Shown here: positions 26,237 to 36,058 of the stretch, piece by piece
Numbering within the stretch: position 1 is the first letter of the stretch
Layout: every line of letters begins with the position of its first letter
DNA from: Planctomycetales bacterium ZRK34
Lineage (GTDB): Bacteria; Planctomycetota; Phycisphaerae; Phycisphaerales; Zrk34
NCBI GenBank assembly: GCA_014873095.1
Contig: CP050848.1
Coordinates: forward strand, 3,779,850-3,843,849
Direction: 5' to 3'
Length of the DNA stretch: 64,000 nucleotides
Program-made: the position numbers and the translations under genes
The notes under the pieces: generated by a model
What the model was told of the DNA's origin: nothing
Databases searched by the model: none
The model's input: only the letters and a program-made list of their open reading frames with translations

Positions 26237-28192
26237 ATGAACATATATCGGGCCGCCGTGATTCTCGTGGTCGTCAGTCTTGTAGCGAATATGGGGGCTG
26301 CCGAGCCGCTGCCGGACATCCCGCCGATCCCGCGTCGCCTGCCACCGGTTGGCGATGCGCTGCAGCCGGAACAGCGCGAGCAGATTGCCAAGGCGCTGGA
26401 CGGGCTGCATCTGCGCCTCGCCGCCGCCGGCAACGTCGATGACCCCGATGTGCTCATCTACGAAAAGGCTGTGCGCTTCGCGCTGCTGCACGATGAGTTC
26501 TACAAAAAGAACGATGTGCAAAAGGCGCTCGACCTGATCGACGCCGCCAACGCCCGCCTCGATGCGCTGGCCAACGATCAACACCCCTGGGCATCGCAAC
26601 ACGGCAACGTCGTCCGCGGATACACCAGCACCATCGACGGTTCCGCCCAACCCTACGGCCTCGAAATCCCCGAAGGCCTCGACCTGTCCAAACCCGTCCC
26701 GCTCTACGTCTGGCTCCACGGTCGCGGCGACAAAACCACCGACCTGCACTTCATCGCCCAACGCCAGGTCGGCAGTTGCCCGATCAGCCCCTTCGTCACC
26801 GACGGCATCATCCTCCACCCCTTCGGCCGCCAGTGCATCGGGTACAAGTCCGCCGGCGAGATCGACGTCTTCGAAGCCATCGAGTCCGTCAAGCAACGCT
26901 ACAAGATCGACGACGACCGCATCGCGCTTTTGGGTTTCTCGATGGGCGGCGCCGGTGCCTGGCACATCGGGTCCCACTACGCTGATCGATTCTGTGTCGT
27001 CCACGCCGGCGCGGGTTTCGTCGACGTGCAGCGGTATCAACACCTCGATCCCGCAACGATCCCGCCCGTCGAACGCACACTCTGGGGTCTGTACGACGTG
27101 CCCGACTACGTGCGCAACCTGTTCAACATCCCGGTGATCGCCTACTCCGGTGAAAAAGACAAGCAGAAAGCCTCCGCCGACATCATGGAAGAGGTCTACG
27201 CCGCCCAGGGCCGCAAGCTCCCCCGCGTGATCGGCCCCGGCATGGGCCACAAGTACCACCCCGACTCCATCAAGCAGGTGATGGACTTCGTCCACGATGC
27301 GGTGAAGAAGGGGCGAACGCGACTGATGGATCTAAACGAAGTTCACCTTCAAACCCGCACGCTTCGATACCCGGCTCAAGGCGGAATTATTATCTCGCAA
27401 CTCGATCAACACTGGCGCGACACACGCGTCGACACGGCGAAGGATTTTCAGCAGTTTCTCGTGAACATTCAGACGAAGAACGTGCGGGAAATCGCCATCA
27501 GTTTTCCTATATTGACTGGTCGCGATCCCGTGATCGATGGTCAGAAGATCATCGTTGACGGCAAAAAAGTCAGTGAGCCCTTCGCCGTGTTTCATCGTAA
27601 TGACCAGAACATCTGGCATCAGATATCCGCCGAACAGTGGGACGCCAGTTTGCGTGACCGTAAGCGGCCAGGTTTGCAAGGTCCGATCGACGATGCGTTC
27701 ATGGAACCGTTTCTGTTGGTCATGCCCAGCGGCAAGTCGTCCGATGCGCGTTTTGAACAATGGTCACGATTCGAGTTCAAACACTTTTTCGAACGCTGGC
27801 GTGCCTTATATCGCGGCGATCCCCGGATGAAGATTGATACCGAGGTGACGGATGATGACATCGCGAATTATCACCTCGTGTGTTTTGGTGATGCGGAATC
27901 GAACAAGGTGATCGCGCGGCTTGCTGACAAGCTGCCGATGAAAGTCCGCGAGGGTGATCGGGTGAATCTGATGATCTACCCGAATCCGTTGAACCCCCGG
28001 AAGTATGTCGTTCTGAATAGCGGCGTGACCTTCCGTGAGTCGCATGATCGCACCAATTCGCTGCAGAATCCGAAGCTCGGCGACTGGGCGATCATCGACA
28101 TCACCACGCCCCCAAATGGTGAAACGCCCGGCAAAGTCATCGACTGCGGGTTCTTCGATGAGCAGTGGAAACTGTCTGCTGTGAAGCAGTAG
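26237..28192 (+). CDS. Secreted alpha/beta hydrolase (esterase/peptidase-like), paralogue 1
   Basis: This 651-residue exported protein has a signal peptide (cut near ANMGAAE). An alpha/beta hydrolase domain in residues ~120-360 shows YVWLHGRGD (oxyanion region), the nucleophile elbow GFSMGGAG, and late Asp and His candidates in GEKDKQ and GPGMGHKYHP. The C-terminal ~290 residues hold a second domain, in which VTDDDIANYHLVCFGD and a Rossmann-like strand pattern are shared with planctomycete prolyl-oligopeptidase-like proteins. The next gene is a close paralogue in the same order. The segment after ~27330 is more AT-rich than the first half. The substrate is unknown. Confidence 0.85.
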   Translation: MNIYRAAVILVVVSLVANMGAAEPLPDIPPIPRRLPPVGDALQPEQREQIAKALDGLHLRLAAAGNVDDPDVLIYEKAVRFALLHDEFYKKNDVQKALDLIDAANARLDALANDQHPWASQHGNVVRGYTSTIDGSAQPYGLEIPEGLDLSKPVPLYVWLHGRGDKTTDLHFIAQRQVGSCPISPFVTDGIILHPFGRQCIGYKSAGEIDVFEAIESVKQRYKIDDDRIALLGFSMGGAGAWHIGSHYADRFCVVHAGAGFVDVQRYQHLDPATIPPVERTLWGLYDVPDYVRNLFNIPVIAYSGEKDKQKASADIMEEVYAAQGRKLPRVIGPGMGHKYHPDSIKQVMDFVHDAVKKGRTRLMDLNEVHLQTRTLRYPAQGGIIISQLDQHWRDTRVDTAKDFQQFLVNIQTKNVREIAISFPILTGRDPVIDGQKIIVDGKKVSEPFAVFHRNDQNIWHQISAEQWDASLRDRKRPGLQGPIDDAFMEPFLLVMPSGKSSDARFEQWSRFEFKHFFERWRALYRGDPRMKIDTEVTDDDIANYHLVCFGDAESNKVIARLADKLPMKVREGDRVNLMIYPNPLNPRKYVVLNSGVTFRESHDRTNSLQNPKLGDWAIIDITTPPNGETPGKVIDCGFFDEQWKLSAVKQ

Positions 28193-28274
28193 CCGCGATG
28201 CAACGCATCGCGGTCCGCGACCTGTCAGACTGCGGCTATTTGCTCACGTGCCGCATCGTCGGCAGAATATTCGG

Positions 28275-30149
28275 ATGAACATCCGACAAACTCTCGGGGT
28301 GGTGCTGTTGATCTGCGCCGCCGTGTCTGCCGCCGAACCCTATCCGCCGATCGCGGTGACCGTCCCTCCGCCGGGTGATGCCCTGCAGCCGGAGCAGCGG
28401 ACTAAACTCACCGCCGATCTGGCTGCGGTCGAGAAGCGCCTCGCCGGCGTCGACGAACCCGACATCGAAATCTTCGCCAAGGCCGTGCGCTTCGCGCTCG
28501 ACTTCGACGAGTTCTACCGCAAGAACGATGTCGCCAAGGCGGAGAATCTACTCAAGCTTGCGGGCGAGCGCCTCGACGCCCTGGCCGCCGGGAACAAATC
28601 CTGGCTCACCCAGCACGGCAACCTTGTCGTCGGCTACCGCAGCACCGTCGACAACACCATCCAACCCTTCGGCCTCGAAATCCCTGAAGACCTCGACACC
28701 TCCAAGCCCGTCCCGCTGTTCGTCTGGCTGCACGGGCGCGGCGACAAGGTCACCGATCTGCACTTTGTCACGCGTTGCCTGACCGGTCATGCTCCGATCA
28801 GTCCGCATGTTAAAAACGCCATCATCGTTCACCCGCTCGGCCGCCAGTGCATCGGGTACAAGTCCGCCGGTGAGATCGACGTGCTCGACGTGATCGCCGA
28901 GGTGAAGAAGCGCTACAACATCGACGACAACCGCATCGCGCTGTGCGGGTTTTCGATGGGCGGGGCGGGGGCCTGGCAGACGGGCGCTCACTACGCCGAT
29001 CAGTTCTGCGTGGTGCACGCCGGGGCGGGGTTTGTCGATGTGGCCCGCTTTCTGCATCTCGATCCGCAAACCGTGCCGGCGATTCAGCGGAAGATGTGGC
29101 ACGTGTACAACGTCGAAGACTACGTCCGCAACCTGTTCAACATTCCCGTGATTGCTTACTCCGGTGAGATCGACAAGCAGAAACTCGCTGCCGACATCAT
29201 GGAAGCCGCCTACAAGGCCGAGGGCCGCACGCTGCCGCACCTGATCGGCCCCGGCATGGGCCACAAGTATCACCCCGACACGCTGGTCGAGGTGATGAAG
29301 TTCGTCAACGACGCCGTAGCCAAGGGGCGCGATCCCCGGCCGCAGACGGTGCATGTGCAGACCCGCGTGTTGCGCTACGGGAAGAAGTACGACGTGGCGG
29401 TGCTGGCTCAGCAGAAGCTGTATGAAGACACGCGTCTCGATGTCCAGTTCGGTGACAACACGCGTGTGACCACGAAGAACGTGGCGGCCTTTTCACTCGG
29501 CCGCAAGCCGAAGGTGGTCACCATCGACGGGCAGAAGATCGATTACGCCGACGCCGCCGACGGGCGATTCGAACTCGACGGCGGCAAGTGGGTTGCCCGT
29601 GTCGATCACACCTCGGGTCTGGTGAAGGCCCGCGGGCTGGAAGGACCGATCGACGATGCGTTTTTGTCGCCGTTTCTGATCGTCAAACCGTCGGGCAAGT
29701 CGGATGATGCGCTGTTCGAGCAGTGGGTCCAATTCGAGCTGGCACACACCATCCGCCACTGGCGGGCCGCCTTCCGGGGCAACCCCCGCGTGAAGATGGA
29801 CACCGAAATCACCGACGACGACATCGCCCGGTACAACCTGGTCTGCTACGGCGATGAAAAGACGAACAAGGTCATCGCCCGCTATGCGAAGCAACTGCCG
29901 ATGAAACTCCGCGATGGCCATCATGTGAATCTGTTCATCTACCCGAACCCCGCCAATCCGAAAAAGTACATCGTGCTGAATTCGGGACCGACCTTCCGCG
30001 AGGCGGACGACAAAAACAATTCGCTGCAGAACCCGAAGCTCGGTGACTGGGCGGTGATTGATATCGAAACCGCGCCGGATGACAAATCGCCCGGCAAGGT
30101 GCTCGATGCGGGCGTGTTTGATCAGCGGTGGCGACTTTTGGCGCGATGA
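28275..30149 (+). CDS. Secreted alpha/beta hydrolase (esterase/peptidase-like), paralogue 2
   Basis: This 624-residue protein is a tandem duplicate of the preceding gene, 82 nt downstream. It has the same signal peptide type, the shared opening PPGDALQPEQ, FVWLHGRGDK, the nucleophile elbow GFSMGGAGAW, GEIDKQ and GPGMGHKYHPDT, and the same C-terminal domain (ITDDDIARYNLVCYGDEKTN). ATG 28275 gives the signal peptide directly; the frame's ATG at 28248 would add ten polar residues. The N-terminal domains are far more alike than the stretch just after the hydrolase domain (~350-480), suggesting different binding surfaces. Confidence 0.85.
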   Translation: MNIRQTLGVVLLICAAVSAAEPYPPIAVTVPPPGDALQPEQRTKLTADLAAVEKRLAGVDEPDIEIFAKAVRFALDFDEFYRKNDVAKAENLLKLAGERLDALAAGNKSWLTQHGNLVVGYRSTVDNTIQPFGLEIPEDLDTSKPVPLFVWLHGRGDKVTDLHFVTRCLTGHAPISPHVKNAIIVHPLGRQCIGYKSAGEIDVLDVIAEVKKRYNIDDNRIALCGFSMGGAGAWQTGAHYADQFCVVHAGAGFVDVARFLHLDPQTVPAIQRKMWHVYNVEDYVRNLFNIPVIAYSGEIDKQKLAADIMEAAYKAEGRTLPHLIGPGMGHKYHPDTLVEVMKFVNDAVAKGRDPRPQTVHVQTRVLRYGKKYDVAVLAQQKLYEDTRLDVQFGDNTRVTTKNVAAFSLGRKPKVVTIDGQKIDYADAADGRFELDGGKWVARVDHTSGLVKARGLEGPIDDAFLSPFLIVKPSGKSDDALFEQWVQFELAHTIRHWRAAFRGNPRVKMDTEITDDDIARYNLVCYGDEKTNKVIARYAKQLPMKLRDGHHVNLFIYPNPANPKKYIVLNSGPTFREADDKNNSLQNPKLGDWAVIDIETAPDDKSPGKVLDAGVFDQRWRLLAR

Positions 30150-30183
30150 AGTGACGCGCTCCCCTTCGGGTCGCGGCTAAACG

Positions 30184-32859
30184 TTATTTGGCGTGGCGGA
30201 GGTCGTCGACTTTTTCGAGGCAGTTGATGACCAGGGCAGTCCAGCCGGTCTGGTGCGAGGCGCCGAGGCCGGCCCCGTTGTCGCCGTGGAAGTATTCGTG
30301 GAAGAGGACGAGGTCTTTCCAGTGAGGGTCGCTGGCGTGGCGATCGTCGCCGGCATGGCAGGGGCGGCAGCCCGAGCCGTCGGGCAGGAACAGGCGACTG
30401 ACGCGCAGGCGGAGATCCTGAGCGATCTCGCGGAGGTTCTTCTTTTTGCCGGACCCGGTGGGGTATTCGAGCTTGAGGTCGTTGCCGTAGAAGTGGTGAT
30501 ACCGCTCGATGGATTCGATGATCAGGTAATTCAACGGCAGCCAGATCGGGCCGCGCCAGTTGCTGTTGCCGCCGAACATGGAAGTCTCGGATTCACCGGG
30601 CGTGTAAGCGACGCGATGATCTTCGCCGTCTAGATGAACAGCAAACGGATGATCACGATGGAAAGCGGAAAGCGACCGCAGGCCGAACGGCGATAGGAAT
30701 TCCGACTCGTCAAGCATGTAGCGCAGCACGCTGGTCAGCCGCTCCTTTGAGGGGATCGCGAGCATGTAGCGGTGGGCTTCGGTGTGGTCTTCCTCGAAGT
30801 AGGTGATGTGGCGGGCGAGTTCTTTGCGGTTGTCGAGGAACCAGCGGGCGCGCTTTTTGAACCCGGGCAGTTTGTCCAGGTCGCAGCGGTTGAGGATTTC
30901 GACGGCACACAGCGGAATGAGCCCGACCATGGAGCGGACTTTCATCCGCGTGGTCTGGTCGCCGACGTGGAGCTGATCGTAGTAGAACCCATCGTGTTCA
31001 TCCCACAGGCCGCTGCCGCCGAGCGTGTTCATCGCGTCGACGATGGCGACGAAGTGCTCGAAGAATTTCGAGGCCATGTCTTCGTAGACCGGGTCGTGCT
31101 GGGCGAGCTCGATGGCCATCGAGAGCATCGTCCCGCAGTAGAAGGCCATCCACGCGGTGCCATCGGCCTGGCGCAGGGTCGCGCCGCCGGGCAGCTTGCT
31201 GGAGCGGTCGAACACGCCGATGTTGTCCAGGCCCAAAAAACCGCCGGCGAAAAGGTTGCGGCCGTCGGGGTCCTTGCGGTTGACCCACCACGTGAAGTTC
31301 AGAATCAGCTTCTGAAAACAGCGGGCCAGGAAGTCGACATCGCGCTTGCCGCGCGGGGCGGTCATCTTGTACACACGCCAGCAGGCCCATGCATGGACCG
31401 GCGGGTTCACATCGCTAAAGGCGAATTCGTAAGCGGGTATCTGCCCGTTGGGGTGCATGTACCACTCGCGCAGCATCAGCAGCAACTGCTTCTTGGCGAA
31501 GTCGGCGTCGACGCGCGCCATCGGAATCATGTGAAACGCCAGATCCCACGCGGCAAACCACGGATATTCCCACTTGTCCGGCATGCTCAGCACATCGCGG
31601 CTGTACAGATGCATCCACTCCATGTTGCGCCCGTGCTGGAGGCGCTGGTCCGGCGGCGCAGGCATGTGCGGATCGCCCTTGAACCAGTCTTCCACGACTA
31701 GGTGGTAGAACTGCTTGGACCAGAGCAATCCCGCGTAAGCCTGTCGCGCGACGTTGACCGCGTCGGCGTGCAGGTGAGAGGGGATGTGCTTTTTGTAGTA
31801 GGCGTCGGTTTCCTTGAGGCGCGTGGTGAAGGTGCGCTTGAAGTCGGGGCCGAACTCGGTGTCGGGTTTGACCTCGTCGGCATACAGGCGGAAGCGGAAC
31901 ACACGCTCGGCGCCGGGCTTGAGCGTGAAGCGGTACAGCGGGGCGGTCTTGGTGCCGTAGCCTTTGGGGTTCACCGCTTTGGTGTTGCCTTCGATGACGT
32001 AGCGGTCGAACGCGTCCTTGGTGAAGCGCGTCGGGTTTTCTTCGTCGAACAGGCGCGTGTAGTTGGTTTCGTTGTCAGTGAAGAGCCATGCGTCGGGCTC
32101 TTCCTCGGCGGCGAAGTGGAAGTTGTTGAGTGACTCGTGCTCGGTTTTGACATGCAGATCATCCACGCGGCTGATGCGCGGCTTCAGCGTGCAGCCTTCG
32201 TGCGTACAGCCCCAGGTCCAGGTGTTGCGGAACCACAGCGTCGGCAGCAGGTGTAGCTCGGCGGAGTCGGGGCCGCGGTTGGCGATGGTGATGCGGATGA
32301 GGATGTCGTTGGGATCGGCCTTGGCGTATTCAGCGGTGACATCGAAGTAACGCGACTCGTCGAACACGCCCGTGTCGGCCAGTTCGTACTCCGGCTGCGT
32401 GCGGGAGCGGCGGGCGTTTTCCGCCACGATTTCATCGTAGGGATAGGCGGCCTGCGGGTATTTGTAGAGGGCTTTGAGGTAGGCGCCCGACGGGGCGGCG
32501 TCGAGGTAGTAGTAACACTCCTTGACGTCTTCGCCGTGATTGCCTTCGGGGCCGGTCAGACCGAACAGGCGTTCTTTGAGGATCGGGTCGTTGCCGTTCC
32601 ACAGGCCCAGCGCGAAGCAGAGGCGGCATTCACGATCGGTGATGCCCAGCAGGCCGTCTTCACCCCAGCGGTAGGCGCGGCTGCGTGCGTGGTCGTGCGG
32701 GAAGTAGTCCCAGCATGAACCGTCGGCCGAATAATCCTCGCGGACGGTGCCCCATTGACGCTCGGAAAGGTAGGGACCCCAGCGTTTCCAGTTGGCGGTG
32801 CGGTCGGCCGATTCTTTGAGCCGGCGCGTTTCGGGATCGATCGTCGAGCGTTTGGCCAT
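30184..32859 (-). CDS. GH63/MGH1-like glucosidase
   Basis: This protein of about 891 residues belongs to the GH63-like group of (alpha/alpha)6-barrel glycosidases (mannosylglycerate hydrolase type MGH1, bacterial glucosidases). It has the typical opening ANWKRWGPYLSERQWGTVREDYS. Later conserved stretches are DKWEYPWFAAWDLAFH, FAGGFLGLDNIGVFDR, GGNSNWRGPIWLP and the C-terminal HQTGWTALV. Acidic residues in WDLAFH and in the DEHDGFYYD region are the likely catalytic ones in this clan. No signal peptide is seen, so it is probably cytosolic and may act on glucosylglycerate-like or oligosaccharide substrates. The frame is open to 33324; starts at 32859, 32868 or 32871 are possible and no SD decides. 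Confidence 0.87.
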   Translation of the reverse strand: MAKRSTIDPETRRLKESADRTANWKRWGPYLSERQWGTVREDYSADGSCWDYFPHDHARSRAYRWGEDGLLGITDRECRLCFALGLWNGNDPILKERLFGLTGPEGNHGEDVKECYYYLDAAPSGAYLKALYKYPQAAYPYDEIVAENARRSRTQPEYELADTGVFDESRYFDVTAEYAKADPNDILIRITIANRGPDSAELHLLPTLWFRNTWTWGCTHEGCTLKPRISRVDDLHVKTEHESLNNFHFAAEEEPDAWLFTDNETNYTRLFDEENPTRFTKDAFDRYVIEGNTKAVNPKGYGTKTAPLYRFTLKPGAERVFRFRLYADEVKPDTEFGPDFKRTFTTRLKETDAYYKKHIPSHLHADAVNVARQAYAGLLWSKQFYHLVVEDWFKGDPHMPAPPDQRLQHGRNMEWMHLYSRDVLSMPDKWEYPWFAAWDLAFHMIPMARVDADFAKKQLLLMLREWYMHPNGQIPAYEFAFSDVNPPVHAWACWRVYKMTAPRGKRDVDFLARCFQKLILNFTWWVNRKDPDGRNLFAGGFLGLDNIGVFDRSSKLPGGATLRQADGTAWMAFYCGTMLSMAIELAQHDPVYEDMASKFFEHFVAIVDAMNTLGGSGLWDEHDGFYYDQLHVGDQTTRMKVRSMVGLIPLCAVEILNRCDLDKLPGFKKRARWFLDNRKELARHITYFEEDHTEAHRYMLAIPSKERLTSVLRYMLDESEFLSPFGLRSLSAFHRDHPFAVHLDGEDHRVAYTPGESETSMFGGNSNWRGPIWLPLNYLIIESIERYHHFYGNDLKLEYPTGSGKKKNLREIAQDLRLRVSRLFLPDGSGCRPCHAGDDRHASDPHWKDLVLFHEYFHGDNGAGLGASHQTGWTALVINCLEKVDDLRHAK

Positions 32860-33003
32860 GCATTGCATCATAACAAGTCGGGGAAACTCCGGCATCAGGT
32901 CGCCGGTCGCGGTGAATTCCCTATAATGTTTGCCTTCCATCAACCCGATAACACGAACTTCGACCGTGGGCGGACGTCCCATGGAGATAACGAGGATTTT
33001 TTC

Positions 33004-34491
33004 GTGAGCCAATTGCCTGACGATTTTCAAGATCTGGCGCAAGCCGCGTCCAAGCCCGGCGGCCGACGCTCTGCCAAGGGCGGGGGCGCCAAGGCGGCGC
33101 AGTATCGCCGGATCAAGAGGAAGAAATCCCTGGCCGGCCCGCTGGCGGCTGGGCTGGCGCTGACGCTGATGATCGCGGCGGTGGTGGTGCTGGTGAAGAA
33201 CCGGCCGATGGAGCAGACCGCCCCGCAGCCTGAGCCCGAGGTCGAATCCAATCAGCCGGATCTGCCCCAGGTCGCCACGCCGCGTCAGAAAGACATCTAC
33301 GAAGAGCTGACCAACATCTGGCAAACGCTCCGCGACACCCCGCGGACCGGCCGCTTCGGCCCGCTCATGGACACCGCCGACAAGGCCTACACCCGGGCCG
33401 ACGCCTTGTGGAAGTCCGGCAAGTATTACGAATTCCAGGATTACTACGCGACCGTCTCCGACGCGCTGGGCGCCGTGGAGAAGATGCGACTGGCCAAGCA
33501 GCAGGCCCTGGACACCCAGGAGAAAGCCGCCGCCGCTCGGGGCGAGGCCGAAGACCTCGACGCCGCCGTGCTGGCCAAGGCCACATGGGAAAAAGCCGAG
33601 TCGCTGAACACCTCAGGCAAGCAGAATTACGACGCCGAGGAATTCGACAAGGCCGTGGCCGACTGGCTCGAAGCGATCACGACGTATCAGGATGCGGAAA
33701 CCCGATCGCAGACCGCGATGGACGCTGAAGACACCCGCAAGAATTTCGTCCGCAAGTCGACGGGCACTTTCAAAACAGAAGAACTCGACGCCCACGGCGG
33801 GCAGCCCTGGACCAAAGCCAACGCGCTGATCGCCTCCGGCGACAAAGCCTACAAGGCGGTGCAGTACGACAAAGCGCTGAGCGATTTCAAGCAGGCGGTG
33901 GCGCTGGTGCCCGAGTTTGAACGGGCGGTGCAGCGGGTCTATGGCCGCAACGTCTGGGCGCTGCGGACAGGTTACCTGGCGACCGATGCGCTGCTGACGC
34001 GCGCCGGGGGTGCGAAGTTTGAACCCGAAGCGAAAAAGGCGCTGGTCGCTTCGTTTGCCGACCTGGCCATGGATCAGACCATCGGCGCGGCCCTGCCGAC
34101 GGACGCTGCGCCGTATGCGCAATGGGCGGGGTTGCTGCTGGAACGGGCGCCGCAACAACTCGGCGCCGCCTACGGTGACAACGCCGTGCGCAGCTACACC
34201 ATCGGGGTGCATCTGCGGTTGCTTGCCCGCATGTTGCAGGAAGACCGCGAGGCGCTTGACCCCCATGACCTGGCTGAGATGCGCAAGTCGCTGTCGACGA
34301 TTCAACAGGAAGCCGAGTCCGCCAAATATGACCCGGCGTTTTTAGAGCGGCTGGATGAAATCGTGCAGTCGTTGAACGTCAAGCCGGTCTTCGAAGCGGT
34401 CCGCCTGACGCGCGAAAAGCTCACTTCGCTGGTCGAAGATCTGACCGACTACGAAAAAGCCCTCAAGCTCGTCCCGCGCGGTTCGAAGTGA
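33004..34491 (+). CDS. Single-pass membrane protein with TPR-like helical repeats
   Basis: This 495-residue protein starts with GTG 33004 (GAGG 9 nt upstream; TATAAT at 32922). The first 40 residues are basic and cytoplasmic. One membrane helix follows at ~41-60 (GLALTLMIAAVVVLV), then a long helical periplasmic part. Sub-repeats such as ADALWKSGKYYEF, AESLNTSGKQNYDAEEFDKA and NALIASGDKAYKAVQYDKAL look like degenerate TPR units. I do not recognise a named family. It is divergent from the GH63-like gene and convergent with argF. A scaffold role is only a guess from the repeats. Confidence 0.78.
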   Translation: MSQLPDDFQDLAQAASKPGGRRSAKGGGAKAAQYRRIKRKKSLAGPLAAGLALTLMIAAVVVLVKNRPMEQTAPQPEPEVESNQPDLPQVATPRQKDIYEELTNIWQTLRDTPRTGRFGPLMDTADKAYTRADALWKSGKYYEFQDYYATVSDALGAVEKMRLAKQQALDTQEKAAAARGEAEDLDAAVLAKATWEKAESLNTSGKQNYDAEEFDKAVADWLEAITTYQDAETRSQTAMDAEDTRKNFVRKSTGTFKTEELDAHGGQPWTKANALIASGDKAYKAVQYDKALSDFKQAVALVPEFERAVQRVYGRNVWALRTGYLATDALLTRAGGAKFEPEAKKALVASFADLAMDQTIGAALPTDAAPYAQWAGLLLERAPQQLGAAYGDNAVRSYTIGVHLRLLARMLQEDREALDPHDLAEMRKSLSTIQQEAESAKYDPAFLERLDEIVQSLNVKPVFEAVRLTREKLTSLVEDLTDYEKALKLVPRGSK

Positions 34492-34514
34492 GAGTTGGCC
34501 GCTAAGGGCGTCAA

Positions 34515-34615
34515 GAACACCAAGGCAGAAGAGTTGACAGGATCAACAGGATGAAACTTGATCTGGTTTGATCCTGTTGATCCTGTCTGAAATTCTTTTC
34601 TTGGTGGTTGTTTTT
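34515..34615. repeat. Hairpin repeat of the ACAGGATCAACAGGAT family between convergent genes
   Basis: Perfect 17-bp arms, GACAGGATCAACAGGAT (34535-34551) and ATCCTGTTGATCCTGTC (34571-34587), lie inside a larger imperfect palindrome (AACACCAAGG on the left, CTTGGTGGTTGTTTTTT on the right). It can terminate both converging transcripts. The same family appears near 35547, 36021 and three times at 51811-52188. Confidence 0.85.
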
Positions 34616-35538
34616 TATGCGTTGCCGAGCAGGACCGCGAGCAGGCCTTTCTGGGCGTGCAGGCGGTTGTGGGCTTCGGGGAAGACTCTCGAACGCGGAC
34701 CGTCCATGATTTCGTCGGTGATTTCGACGCCGCGGTAGGCCGGCAGGCAGTGCAGCACGATGGCGTGCTCGGGCGCCTGCGACAGCAGCTTCGCATTGAC
34801 CTGGTAGGGGGCGAAAATCGGCAGACGCTGTTCTTTTTCCTCTTCCTGTCCCATCGAGACGAAGGTGTCGGTCACGATCACGTCGGCGTCTTTGACCGCT
34901 TCGATGGGATCGCTGATCTGTTTGGCCGTGACGCCGGGCACATCGCGATTGATCCGATCGAAGAGTTCGGATTCGAGCGTGTATCCCTCGGGGGCGGCGA
35001 GGGTGAAGTTCATCCCGAGCTTGCTGCACAGCCGCGCCAGCGAGCGCGAGACATTGTTGCCATCGCCGACGAAGGCCATCGTGCGCCCGGTCAGATCCTC
35101 GCCGAATTCATCACGAATCGTCATGATGTCCGCCAGCGCCTGGCAGGGGTGCGAATGATCCGACAGCGCGTTGATCACGGGCACGGTGGCGTGCTCGGCC
35201 ATCTGGCGCAGCTTCTCGTGTTCAAACACGCGCGCCATGATGCCCTGCACCATCCCGCACAGCACGCGGGTGACATCCGCCACCGACTCGCGCTGGCCGA
35301 GGCCGACTTCCTGCTGGTGGAGCACGATCCCGTTGCCGCCGAGTTCGTACATCGCCTGCTGAAAACTCACGCGCGTGCGCAGCGAGGGTTTTTCAAAAAT
35401 CATCGCCAGCGTTTTGCCGGCAAGGATCGGCTGATTGGTCTGACCCGCCTGGCGCTGGGCCCGAAGCGCATGAGCGACATCCAGCACATGTTGCAGCCAG
35501 TCGGTGGAATGATCGACGATGTCAATGAAGTGCGTCAT
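34615..35538 (-). CDS. argF: Ornithine carbamoyltransferase
   Basis: This 307-residue cytosolic enzyme makes citrulline from ornithine and carbamoyl phosphate in arginine synthesis. The carbamoyl-phosphate loop is KPSLRTRVSF (SLRTR in place of the commoner STRTR). HPCQALAD, FVGDGNNVSRSL and the ornithine-site loop HCLPAYRG are all present. The length matches the family. It lies downstream of argB on the same strand, separated by a broken GxxExxY gene and repeat remnants. No argD lies between them as in many arg operons. Confidence 0.96.
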   Translation of the reverse strand: MTHFIDIVDHSTDWLQHVLDVAHALRAQRQAGQTNQPILAGKTLAMIFEKPSLRTRVSFQQAMYELGGNGIVLHQQEVGLGQRESVADVTRVLCGMVQGIMARVFEHEKLRQMAEHATVPVINALSDHSHPCQALADIMTIRDEFGEDLTGRTMAFVGDGNNVSRSLARLCSKLGMNFTLAAPEGYTLESELFDRINRDVPGVTAKQISDPIEAVKDADVIVTDTFVSMGQEEEKEQRLPIFAPYQVNAKLLSQAPEHAIVLHCLPAYRGVEITDEIMDGPRSRVFPEAHNRLHAQKGLLAVLLGNA

Positions 35539-35574
35539 GGTTTTAGACGGGATGAACAGGATAGGAAGAAAAAT

Positions 35575-35979
35575 TCAAGGTGCTTCAGTTTCAGTTTCGT
35601 CGCGAATCTGCTGAAGGTCTTTGACTTTTCGTTTGACTTCAACACAGTGTGGTCCGAAGTTCAGCAGCAGGCCGACCGGTTTGTTGGTGGCGGCCAGGTA
35701 ATTGACCAGTTGGACATCGAATGCTTGAACGAGTTGCTGGACGGATTTGAGCTCCACAATAATTTTGTCTTCAACCAGCAGGTCTGATGTAAATTGTCCG
35801 ACAATCTGTCCCTCGTAGTGTACATTGACCGGATGTTGGGCTGAAACATTCAGGCCGGTTTTTGAAAGTTCAATCAACATCGCCTTCTCATATACGGATT
35901 CCAGAAAACCGAAGCCCAGGGTGTTATGAACTGTATAAGCGCAGCCGATGATCTATCTTGTGAGATTCTCGTATTGCAT
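35575..35979 (-). pseudogene. GxxExxY protein gene, frameshifted by a 4-bp duplication
   Basis: The GxxExxY family (about 120-130 residues, function unknown) normally starts with a short MxxxLTxKIIGxAxxVHNxLGxGFLExxYE sequence. Here the ATG at 35979 gives MQYENLT and then hits a stop, because ATCT is doubled at 35951-35958 (AGATAGAT on the coding strand). Removing one copy rejoins it to IIGCAYTVHNTLGFGFLESVYEK in another frame, which runs unbroken to 35575 through TSDLLVEDKIIVELKSV and LLLNFGPHCVEVKR. The largest intact frame starts at ATG 35880 and lacks the namesake motif. Remnants of the ACAGGATGAACAGGAT repeat lie on both sides (35547, 36021). A sequencing error is possible, so the reads should be checked. 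Confidence 0.8.
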
Positions 35980-36058
35980 CAGTCTTATCTCATGCTGACT
36001 GAATTCATCTCAGAATATTGATCTTGTTCATCCTGTCTACTTTTCTGTTTTTCCTCTT

